Below, piece by piece: positions 8,805-16,532 of a stretch of DNA of 34,294 bases. The notes below the pieces were generated by a model. It did no database searches. It was given only the letters and a program-made list of their open reading frames with translations, and was not told the origin of the DNA. Where the stretch lies: the NCBI GenBank assembly GCA_025360145.1, contig JANYCV010000174.1, positions 1-34,294 on the forward strand, in the 5' to 3' direction. This stretch comes from Acidobacteriaceae bacterium (GTDB lineage Bacteria; Acidobacteriota; Terriglobia; Bryobacterales; Bryobacteraceae). A program made the position numbers and the translations under genes. Each line of letters opens with the position of its first letter. The first letter of the stretch is position 1.

Positions 8805-10255
8805 AACGCGGCTCCATTGTCGCGCCGATCATTCTGATCCTGATCGGCGGAGTTTTCCTGCTGAATAACATCCGTCCTGATTTTTCGGTGCTGGATACGC
8901 TGGCGAGCTATTGGCCGTTCATTTTGATCGCCTGGGGAGTGCTGCGGCTGGCGGAGGTCCTGATTTCCGCAGCGCGCCAACCGCACCCGCAGCCGGGTTT
9001 TCAACCGGGTTCACCGCATGGGGTTTCGGGCGGTGAATGGGTATTGATTGTGTTCCTGTGCCTGCTGGGCTCCGGCGCCTTCTTCGTGAAAAGGCACGCG
9101 GGCCATTGGTCGCCTAACAGTATCCGATCCAAGATCATCGGCGATTTCGGCGACGCTTTCGACTACCCGATTGAGGAAAAGAAAGTAGCCACCGGAAAGG
9201 CTCCGCGGGTGTTGATCGAGAACTTCCGTGGAAATGCGCGGGTGGTGGGCACGGATGCATCCGAGGTGAAGGTCAGCGGGCGAAAGACGGTGCGAGCCTT
9301 GCAGCAGGCGGATGCCGACGATGCCAATCAGCGGTCGCCGATCGAACTGAGTAATCAGAACGAGCTGGTGGTGATCCGGATGAACCAGGACCGTGCGCCG
9401 GGGGATCGGACACTGACCTCCGATTTGGAGATTTCGGTGCCGCGAGGTTCCACGGTGGAAGGCCGGGGACGGTACGGGGATTTCGACATCAGCGAACTGG
9501 GCGGCAACGTGGAGATCATCAGCGACAACGCGGGGGTGCGGGTGCAGAATATCGGGGGCGGCGTGCGCGTGGATCTTCGGAAAAGCGATCTGATCCGCGC
9601 GGTGAACGTGAAGGGCCCGGTGGAAGTGAAGGGCCGCGGACAGAACGTGGAGATGGAGAACATTGAAGGGCCGGTGACGATTACTGGCGCCCATAGCGGC
9701 GATCTGCAATTCCGCAATCTGGCAAAGCCGCTGCGGTTCGACGAAGACCGGACGAATCTGCGGGTGGAGAAGACGCCTGGGCAGATCCGGATGGCGCGCG
9801 GTTATTTCCGCGGGACGAACCTGGTGGGCCCGGTGCAGCTTACGGCGCGCTCCAAGGACGTTGAGATTTCCGGGTTTACGCAAAGTCTGGATCTATCGAT
9901 TGAACGGGGCGATATCGATCTGAGACCGATGCACATGCCGCTGTCGAAGATGGATGTGCGGACCGGCAACGGAGAGGTTTCCCTGGCGCTGCCGGCGGGG
10001 TCTAAGTTCGATCTGCGGGCGACTGTGCAGAAGGGTGAGGCGCAGAATGAATTTGGAGATCCGATTCGAGCGGAGACGTCGGGACGAGGGGCTACGCTGC
10101 GGGGCAGGGCGGGCGACGGGCCGGCAATTGTGTTGAATGCGGACCATGGTTCGGTGATAGTCCGGAAGGGAGATGGATCGCTGCCTCCGCTGCCGCCTTT
10201 GCCGCCGGTGGCGCCCTCCGGGAAGATGCCGAAGATCGTGGTGGAACGCAATTAG
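8801..10255 (+). CDS. DUF5668 membrane domain + DUF4097-like beta-strand repeat (putative adhesin) protein
   Basis: 'APIILILIGGVFLLNNIRPDFSVLDTLASYWPFILIAWGVLRL' then beta repeats 'GDFDISELGGNVEIISDNAGVRVQNIGGGVRVDLRKSDLIRAVNVKGPVEVKGRGQNVEMENIEGPVTITGAHSGDLQFRNL'. Confidence 0.88.
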   Translation: MKRGSIVAPIILILIGGVFLLNNIRPDFSVLDTLASYWPFILIAWGVLRLAEVLISAARQPHPQPGFQPGSPHGVSGGEWVLIVFLCLLGSGAFFVKRHAGHWSPNSIRSKIIGDFGDAFDYPIEEKKVATGKAPRVLIENFRGNARVVGTDASEVKVSGRKTVRALQQADADDANQRSPIELSNQNELVVIRMNQDRAPGDRTLTSDLEISVPRGSTVEGRGRYGDFDISELGGNVEIISDNAGVRVQNIGGGVRVDLRKSDLIRAVNVKGPVEVKGRGQNVEMENIEGPVTITGAHSGDLQFRNLAKPLRFDEDRTNLRVEKTPGQIRMARGYFRGTNLVGPVQLTARSKDVEISGFTQSLDLSIERGDIDLRPMHMPLSKMDVRTGNGEVSLALPAGSKFDLRATVQKGEAQNEFGDPIRAETSGRGATLRGRAGDGPAIVLNADHGSVIVRKGDGSLPPLPPLPPVAPSGKMPKIVVERN

Positions 10256-10371
10256 GGCTTGCCACCGGCGGACTTCTATTCTGTTTTTAGAGAACTGCGG
10301 GCTGAACCACATGGTGGAAACCCTGGTGCTGAGAAACCTTTAGGCACCGGTCTGTTGAAGACGCCCTGTAA

Positions 10372-10530
10372 ACTGTTGATTCCACCACACCGCCCGGCGG
10401 CGTCTTCATCGCCATTGGTGGGCCGCAGGCCATGGGCACTCCCCTGAAAGTGGCCGCAACCGATTGGTTCCGCGTGCCAAGCGCTCCAGCTACTTTTATC
10501 CGTCGTGGTGAGCCGAACGAACATGCGTAA
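10372..10530 (+). pseudogene. Probable coding remnant (fragment, no start codon)
   Basis: 53-codon open frame after an in-frame TAA: TVDSTTPPGGVFIAIGGPQAMGTPLKVAATDWFRVPSAPATFIRRGEPNEHA*, high GC3; absent from the ORF track. Confidence 0.45.
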
Positions 10531-10604
10531 CTTGCTGACGTGTCTGTGAAAAAATCCGATTTGGCCCCATTTTGCGCGGCTTAAGCTACTGAAACCATTA
10601 GAAG

Positions 10605-11225
10605 TTAAAAATGGCTTTGGGATTCTTTCGTAAACCCTGACGCGGGCGGCTCTGTGGAGTCGCCGGATTGCGAAACAGAGCCAATTTCGGGCGGAGGCTC
10701 CGGGTGGCTTATCGCGGGCCGGATGGACGCCATCGGCTTTTGCGAAACAGAGCCAATTTCAGTTTTCTTCCTTTCTTTCTGGAGCTTGCGGAGTTCGGTG
10801 ATGGCGCGGTAGTAGGAGCGCTCGATTGTTGTCTTGTAGCGGCGGATGTGGTCGGACTGCTTGCTGCTGGAGTGGAAGCATTGGGTTAGCTGGCCGTCCG
10901 GATCGGGGCTACACTTGGCGACGGCCGCATTTAGTTTTTCGGCTACCAGAATGTCGTTGTCGTAGGTGCGGGTTTCCACGCGGCGGACCCGCATGAGACG
11001 CCAGGCGCTTTCGGCAATCTGCGTTATCAACATTTCTTCCGGCGTGTCCGCGGGTTTCCAGTCATCGGGCAGATCATGACGCAGGGCTTCGTATTCTTCG
11101 GCGTCCTCGCCTTTGATCACTACGTGCTTCGACGGCGGGCCGTGGCGGAGTGCGTTGTCGCGCATCTTTGCTTTCCCGGCTTCAGTCACCAGTCCGGTGC
11201 ATTCGGCGGCGGTTGTGGATGTCAT
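10605..11225 (-). CDS. Hypothetical protein with C-terminal EIGSVSQ repeats
   Basis: 206 aa; 'ITQIAESAWRLMRVRRVETRTYDNDILVAEKLNAAV', 'YKTTIERSYYRAITELRKLQKERKKTEIGSVSQ...PEIGSVSQ'; upstream of the ATG on the minus strand is AAAGGAGTACGACG (SD-like). Confidence 0.75.
   Translation of the reverse strand: MTSTTAAECTGLVTEAGKAKMRDNALRHGPPSKHVVIKGEDAEEYEALRHDLPDDWKPADTPEEMLITQIAESAWRLMRVRRVETRTYDNDILVAEKLNAAVAKCSPDPDGQLTQCFHSSSKQSDHIRRYKTTIERSYYRAITELRKLQKERKKTEIGSVSQKPMASIRPAISHPEPPPEIGSVSQSGDSTEPPASGFTKESQSHF
10668..10760. repeat. 21-nt exact direct repeat TTGCGAAACAGAGCCAATTTC at 10668-10688 and 10740-10760
   Basis: Identical 21-mers 72 nt (24 codons) apart, encoding EIGSVSQ twice on the minus strand. 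Confidence 0.95.
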
Positions 11226-11580
11226 CGTCGTACTCCTTTCTAAAATTACGTTTCTGACTTGAAGATAGCTTCGAGCGCGCGGAGCGGGACGGGATTTTTG
11301 GCTAAGTGATTGAATGCGGGGGAAATTGAGTTCTCAGTTTTTTGGGAACCAAAATATGGCGACCCTGCGGGCCGCCAGTCGCGGTGGTGAAAGAGGGGCG
11401 GGGCAAGTTGCAAGGAGGGTTACTTGTGGACCGCGCTGCGCTGGACAAGTGCCGCGTGTTCGGGATGCGATTTAGATCTCAACCGAATGTAGATGCCAGC
11501 GGACCGCACACAGCATCATCCGCGGTTCAAGCTTTCGCCATTTGAACAGGGCGGGCCGGCTAGATCCCGGCAGTGACTTT

Positions 11581-12273
11581 TTACTTGTCATCCGGCATGG
11601 CGGCCTTGCCTTGTAGCGTCTGGGACCGGATCATTTTAAGCTGCCCATTCACGCGCTCTTTCAAGACGCGCCGATACACTCCACGGGTTCCTGTCGACTG
11701 TTGAGTTTCGGAACGAACAAGAACCAACCTGGAGCCTTCAAGCGAGTATTCCCGCTTCTCGTATAACAGCCCGCCTTCTCCGTTTCTGCGAAACGCGGAG
11801 AGCTTGTGCGTACCCGGCTCAGGACGTAGGACAGGAAACGCTCCGAGGGCGGAGTAGAGGCCAGAATGCGCATCAAAAAGCCAATAAAGCGCCGTGGCAT
11901 TCGCAACGCCGCGCTCGATGATCAGCATCAAATCGGCGTTGCCGTCGAAATTGATATCCTGTCCGCCAAAGAAAAAGCTTTCTCCCTCAAAAACGGGCAT
12001 CGCTCCCGCCACGGGCAGGCGTTGAAGCGGCTTGGTATCTCCCTGCCGCGTCACCTCGATCGCCGTAATTGTCCGTCCCGCCGCGGGGTCAGATTTGATC
12101 TCAAACCGGAACGAGTATGGCGGCAGACGGGCAGATGGTTGAAACTTGCAGGGCTGGCAGTCCGTGACGTTAGCGGCCTTCGGCAGAGTAGTCGTCTCAG
12201 GCCGGGCACTTAGAGCGACTAGCATCGCCAGAGCGGTGACGCGAAGATAATAAGACAATTGGCTGAGAAACAT
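11581..12273 (-). CDS. Secreted protein resembling XAC2610/FG-GAP-type hypothetical proteins
   Basis: Signal-like N-terminus MFLSQLSYYLRVTALAMLVALSARP; 'FFFGGQDINFDGNADLMLIIERGVANATALYWLFDAHSGLYSALGAFPVL'. Confidence 0.7.
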   Translation of the reverse strand: MFLSQLSYYLRVTALAMLVALSARPETTTLPKAANVTDCQPCKFQPSARLPPYSFRFEIKSDPAAGRTITAIEVTRQGDTKPLQRLPVAGAMPVFEGESFFFGGQDINFDGNADLMLIIERGVANATALYWLFDAHSGLYSALGAFPVLRPEPGTHKLSAFRRNGEGGLLYEKREYSLEGSRLVLVRSETQQSTGTRGVYRRVLKERVNGQLKMIRSQTLQGKAAMPDDK

Positions 12274-12304
12274 AATCCCTTCTTAAGGTCGATCGCGGGA
12301 GTCC

Positions 12305-13093
12305 TTAAGGCAAAAGAAGACATTTCGCGCGGGCAAGCCGCGCAACGCGGTCGGCTAGTCCGTTTACGCCGCCGTTAATACGGCGCGTGATGCCGTTTAC
12401 ATTGTCGCTATCGGCGAGCGCATTCAGGCCGCGGGTGGCCCAGAACCAGCATGAACAATCGACGGCAATCCGCGGGTCCGACGCGAGTAGAGTATTCCGC
12501 GGCTTGGTGAGATAGTCCTGGCCCCGCGCCGCGCCGTAGGCTGCGTAGTTACTCCGTCCGGTGATTTGAATGAGACCACGTCCTTTGAACCGCACGCCGT
12601 CGCCAGGACTTGTATTCCCGAGGTCCTCACGGCCCTCATAGGCAGCTCCGCTGGCTATCTCCTCGCTAAAGCGGAAGCTTCCGCTTTCGTGGCCGAGCTG
12701 AGCTAGAAAGTGAGCTGTCCGAAGCGGCGTCGTAATCCCGTTCGCTTCCATGTTGTCGATCAACGGCTGGAAGTAGCGGGAGACTGCCGAGACGGTGGCT
12801 CCGGGCATGATTGCCAAAAGCTTCCCTTGCGTCAATCCTGGATCCAGACCGGCTTTCAGGCGCTGATAGGTTTCGCTGCCAGGCTCGATCAACTTGGTGG
12901 GGGTGGCTATTCCGACAACCCTGGTTTGAAAGAGGGCAATCGCACCGATGGTCGCCTTTCCGATCCCGCCGTCCTCTTTCAAAAAGGCTAGCGGAATAAG
13001 CGACCCAATGTTGAGATTCAGCAGAATCTGCACAATCCGCACGTCCTCTTTTCGGTTAATCCCTTTTTCGCCAACGGACTTAACGAGACACAT
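12305..13093 (-). CDS. GH19 chitinase/endolysin-like protein with N-terminal peptidoglycan-binding-like region
   Basis: 'AHFLAQLGHESGSFRFSEEIASGAAYEGREDLGNTSPGDGVRFKGRGLIQITGRSNYAAYG'; N-terminal 'GINRKEDVRIVQILLNLNIG...DGGIGKATIGAIALFQ'. Start at 13093 chosen for its AGGAG SD; track ORF starts at 13129. Confidence 0.88.
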   Translation of the reverse strand: MCLVKSVGEKGINRKEDVRIVQILLNLNIGSLIPLAFLKEDGGIGKATIGAIALFQTRVVGIATPTKLIEPGSETYQRLKAGLDPGLTQGKLLAIMPGATVSAVSRYFQPLIDNMEANGITTPLRTAHFLAQLGHESGSFRFSEEIASGAAYEGREDLGNTSPGDGVRFKGRGLIQITGRSNYAAYGAARGQDYLTKPRNTLLASDPRIAVDCSCWFWATRGLNALADSDNVNGITRRINGGVNGLADRVARLARAKCLLLP

Positions 13094-13172
13094 ATGCGCT
13101 CCTCTAGAGAGTTTCATTATATATAACAACAGGCATCGGCGACTTCTGCCGATTACGAGTCCGACGAGCTCA

Positions 13173-13370
13173 TCACGCCGCCACGTTCTTTATTCGCTCC
13201 GACGCTTTCATCACCGGGCTGACAGACTTGAAGTAACCGGGATTCATCGCATATGCCCCTGCGGCAAAATAGTATGGATCCGTAGTCTCAAATGCATTCG
13301 AGAACTGCGAGCGTCTCAGGAAATTCGCCCGGTCCCCGAACGATTCCTGGAAAAAGATGGACAGGCCAAG
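13173..13370 (-). pseudogene. 5'-truncated coding remnant
   Basis: 66-codon open frame directly after an in-frame TAA: LGLSIFFQESFGDRANFLRRSQFSNAFETTDPYYFAAGAYAMNPGYFKSVSPVMKASERIKNVAA*; absent from the ORF track. Confidence 0.5.
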
Positions 13371-13391
13371 TTAACCGCGGCCAAGATCATT

Positions 13392-13424
13392 AGCCGCTGA
13401 TGAACGCGGATGAACGCGGATTTT
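13392..13424. repeat. Short tandem repeat (TGAACGCGGA)x2 with flanking partial unit
   Basis: agccgctgaTGAACGCGGATGAACGCGGAtttt. Confidence 0.8.
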
Positions 13425-13522
13425 GGGGTGAGCCGCAGGATTCGATTTGTGCAGCGAATTCGTGGACACTACGCTCGTTGGTGTGGGGCGTCCCGGTATT
13501 TGGAATGCCCCAGTACAGTTCG

Positions 13523-13993
13523 CTACTGCTTTTCGTAAACGATTTTGGTTTTGGCCGGCTTGCCTTCGGCGTCAGTGCCTTTGGTGGTGAACGTCATGGT
13601 CTTGCCGTCTTTTGAAATTACGATTCGGCCGGTGGTGTGGTATTTTCCACCAGTTTTCTTATTTTCAGCGGTCAACGTGTTGGCATCGATTTGTTTAATT
13701 GAGGTGGTGTCCCACGGTGCACCCGTGACCGGGTATTCTTTCCCGTCATATTTGGCCGTATAACTGGAATTGATAGCCGTACCGTCTTTCGTTTGCCCGG
13801 TAGCGGTCGACTTTAGCCCACCGTCGGATGCTTCCCGCACCATCGTCAGGCTTGTGATAGGGTTTGTGGCTGGAGGCGTGTACTTCGTTTTGGCGACATT
13901 GCGCTTCCAAGTTCCAATGGAATTGTCAGCCCCAAACATTCCGATGGCCGCGATCGCTACTCCTATCATCAGCTTTGCTACGATTTTTCGCAT
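13523..13993 (-). CDS. Small secreted hypothetical protein
   Basis: Internal ATG at 13993 gives MRKIVAKLMIGVAIAAIGMFGADNSIGTWKRNVAKTKYTPPATNPITSLTMVREASDGG... (signal peptide); the upstream 77 codons of the track ORF look non-coding. Confidence 0.75.
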   Translation of the reverse strand: MRKIVAKLMIGVAIAAIGMFGADNSIGTWKRNVAKTKYTPPATNPITSLTMVREASDGGLKSTATGQTKDGTAINSSYTAKYDGKEYPVTGAPWDTTSIKQIDANTLTAENKKTGGKYHTTGRIVISKDGKTMTFTTKGTDAEGKPAKTKIVYEKQ

Positions 13994-14130
13994 TTCATTC
14001 CCTCTCTTTGTCCGTTTCAATTTCGTGGAAGTGGGTGTTTGAAGTTCAACGGCGTTGGTAAACAACGCTGACGGGATCAAGAACCTTCCGCTGATTGCTC
14101 CAGACACCCTACCCTCAATCAGCCACCGAG

Positions 14131-16386
14131 CTAATGCGACGATGTGTTTTTGCTGATGCGCTGGGGTTCGAGCGTCAGCGACAGTGCCATGGCGGCCCAG
14201 CTTGTTCCGGCGGCGGAGATCCACTGATCGTGGCCATACGGGAATCCACTTTCAAAGTAGGGCTGCAGCCAGATGGACCGTGTTTTCACGTGCCAGGAGC
14301 CGTCGGCGGCCTGGGTGCGCAGGAGGAACTTCACCCCGCTAGCGTAGACCGGGTCGGAGGCTGGCATCTTGCCGGCGGCGTTGAGCGCGTAAAGCGCTTG
14401 ACCCGTGGCATAGGCATCCGAGCCCATGGTGGGTAGCTGGCTCCAGCCGCCATCGGGGCGCTGGGTTGCGGTCAGTGTCTTGACGGCGGCGGCGACTGAG
14501 GCGGACTTTGAATTCGACCAAGCCAATCCCAGCAAGTGGAAAGCCTGGTCTTGGGTGGTGGCCGGTTTGGCGGCTTCGAGCCATGCGGCAGCTCGAGCGA
14601 TCACTCTGCCGGTGTCGGCCTTCTCGGCTGGCGGCCCGTAGGTCTTCAGCGCATAGATCGCCAGGGCGGCGGTCTGATACAGGCCGGTGTTCATCGGCGG
14701 CCGGCGGCTCTCGAATGCCTGCCAATTGCCTTCGGGCGTTTGCATCGCCTTTATGTACCGTATGGTTGCATCGGTGTACTCATCCCTCGGCACACCGTTG
14801 TTTGCGGAATCGAACATTTCCCAACCCATGCCAGTTACACCGACGACCACGAGATCCATGATACGTTCCGGATTCAGCGTGTGCATGCTTTGCGGAAGCT
14901 GCGGGATCAGTTTGGGGGCAGGTAGCCCACGATCGCGAGCGATGCCGGCCGCGGCCGAAGGCAGATCCTGCGCGTGGCAGGAGTTGCAGCCGCCGATGCG
15001 GATGAAGTTATGGCTCTGCTTTTCGAGGAGCGCCAGCGCGGGTTTCACCGCATCCGCGATGGACCTTTCCCGTCCGCTGCCGTCCGGAGCCGGTGCCACG
15101 CCGAGTAGTTTTCGTTCTTCCGCTGGGACGCCGAGCAGGCGGGCCACTTCGCTGTCTCCACGCTTGGAGGCGAGCATGCGGGCGGTTTCGTCGTCACCTT
15201 TGACAGTCTGGTCGGCGCCTTTCGCGAGGAGCAGCTTAACGATGCCGGCAGGCATTGCGTCGGCTCCCGCGGCGTACAGCAACGGAGAGTAGCCCCGAAT
15301 GTCCTGGACGTTCACGTTTGCGCCACTATCGAGCAGAAGCTTCACCGTCTCTTCGTTACCGGCTGTGGCTGCGTCGGCGAGCGCGGATTCGTTGCGCTTG
15401 GTTCTGGCGTTCGGGTCGGCGCCCTTTTCAAGGAGCAGCCGAACGGCTTGGGGCCTGCCGGTCTGGGCGGCGGCCATGAGCGCGGTTCCGCCCGCTGCAT
15501 TCTTTGCGTTCACGTCGGCTTTCTTCTCAATAAGAACGCGCATGGCTTCGAAGTTGGCTCGGGCGGCGGCGATGAGGGGAGTCATTCCCGCCAGAGTTTT
15601 TGCGTCCGGACTCGCGCCCTTCTCGAGCAGCAGGCGAAGGACCGGAACGGCATTCCCCATGGAGGCGGCCTGGTAGAGCGGAGTGCGGCCATCAATGCTT
15701 TTGGCGTTGACGTTGGCGCCGTGGTCGAGGAGCAGCCGGACCTTGGCCTCATCGTGCAGGGCCCAGAAGAGCGGGGTGGATTTTCGCTTGTTGCCAGCGT
15801 TTGAATTGGCGCCATGGTCGAGGAGCAGCTTCATTGTGGCGAGGTTGCCGAAGCTGGCGGCGTGGTGGAGCGGCGTGACGCCCGCGGTGTCCTGCGCATT
15901 GACGAGTTCGGGGCTGGTGGCGATAAGCCTTTCGACGGCTTTGGTGTCGCCGGAGCGGACGGCGGCGATGAGTGCAGCCAGTTTCGGATCGACGGGCTTG
16001 GCGGGACGGTCTTCCTCGACCTGGATGCGGAAGTCGGCGCCCTGGTCGATCCAGGCGCGGAGGACTCCGATCTCTTCGTCAGAGAGAGCACCGGTGGGGG
16101 GCATTTGCAAGCCGCCGTCGCCGTTAACCAGGCGGCGGATGAGTTTGCTTTCGGCGCTGTTGCCGGGCATGATGACGGGGCCATAATCGCCACCGCGGAG
16201 TGCGTTCTGGCGCTTGTCCAGACGAAGACCGGATTGCTGGGCTTCTTCGCCGTGGCAGGAGTGGCATTTCTGGGCTAAGATCGGCTGAACGTCCTTTTCG
16301 AAATCGACCTTAAAGTTGGCAGGGGCTGGAAGTTTGGTGTCGGCGAACGCCATGGACACGGTGATGAGGAGAAGGGTTGCGCGCAT
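14131..16386 (-). CDS. Exported multi-domain protein: planctomycete-type cytochrome c (PSCyt1-like) + ankyrin repeats + second CxxCH motif + terpene-cyclase/prenyltransferase-like alpha/alpha-toroid
   Basis: Start MRATLLLITVSMAFADTK at 16386; 'VDFEKDVQPILAQKCHSCHG'; about seven ankyrin repeats ('AGVTPLHHAASFGNLATMKLLLDHGAN...'); 'IGGCNSCHAQ'; QW-like 'QTPEGNWQ', 'QRPDGGWSQ', 'QAADGSWHV'. Confidence 0.9.
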   Translation of the reverse strand: MRATLLLITVSMAFADTKLPAPANFKVDFEKDVQPILAQKCHSCHGEEAQQSGLRLDKRQNALRGGDYGPVIMPGNSAESKLIRRLVNGDGGLQMPPTGALSDEEIGVLRAWIDQGADFRIQVEEDRPAKPVDPKLAALIAAVRSGDTKAVERLIATSPELVNAQDTAGVTPLHHAASFGNLATMKLLLDHGANSNAGNKRKSTPLFWALHDEAKVRLLLDHGANVNAKSIDGRTPLYQAASMGNAVPVLRLLLEKGASPDAKTLAGMTPLIAAARANFEAMRVLIEKKADVNAKNAAGGTALMAAAQTGRPQAVRLLLEKGADPNARTKRNESALADAATAGNEETVKLLLDSGANVNVQDIRGYSPLLYAAGADAMPAGIVKLLLAKGADQTVKGDDETARMLASKRGDSEVARLLGVPAEERKLLGVAPAPDGSGRERSIADAVKPALALLEKQSHNFIRIGGCNSCHAQDLPSAAAGIARDRGLPAPKLIPQLPQSMHTLNPERIMDLVVVGVTGMGWEMFDSANNGVPRDEYTDATIRYIKAMQTPEGNWQAFESRRPPMNTGLYQTAALAIYALKTYGPPAEKADTGRVIARAAAWLEAAKPATTQDQAFHLLGLAWSNSKSASVAAAVKTLTATQRPDGGWSQLPTMGSDAYATGQALYALNAAGKMPASDPVYASGVKFLLRTQAADGSWHVKTRSIWLQPYFESGFPYGHDQWISAAGTSWAAMALSLTLEPQRISKNTSSH

Positions 16387-16532
16387 TATAGGTTCCACGG
16401 AGAGCTGGGATTTGTACTTCCTGAGGAGAGTAGCATGATTCCGCGGAGAGGTCAATCCCCGTTTTTGTTGTCAAGCATCTAGCGGAAACTGTGTCACGTT
16501 CGGGCGTGAAATAATGAGGACCGGGGTGGAAT

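Noticed and set aside
10325-10348. CTGAGA-containing hairpin resembling part of a TPP riboswitch
   Set aside because: The other conserved TPP elements (ACCTGAT, GCGTAGGGA-type segments) are absent, and no thiamine gene follows.
11342-11545. 67-aa plus-strand ORF in the 11.2-11.6 kb gap
   Set aside because: No recognisable motif and no supporting context; not reported as a gene.
13484-13512. TGGGGC/GCCCCA inverted repeat downstream of 13523-13993
   Set aside because: Short stem, 17-nt loop and no T-tract; insufficient for a terminator call.
14052-14068. GCGTTG-GTAAA-CAACGC hairpin between the ankyrin fusion and the small secreted gene
   Set aside because: Perfect 6-bp stem but no T-run; could be a weak terminator or chance, so not called.
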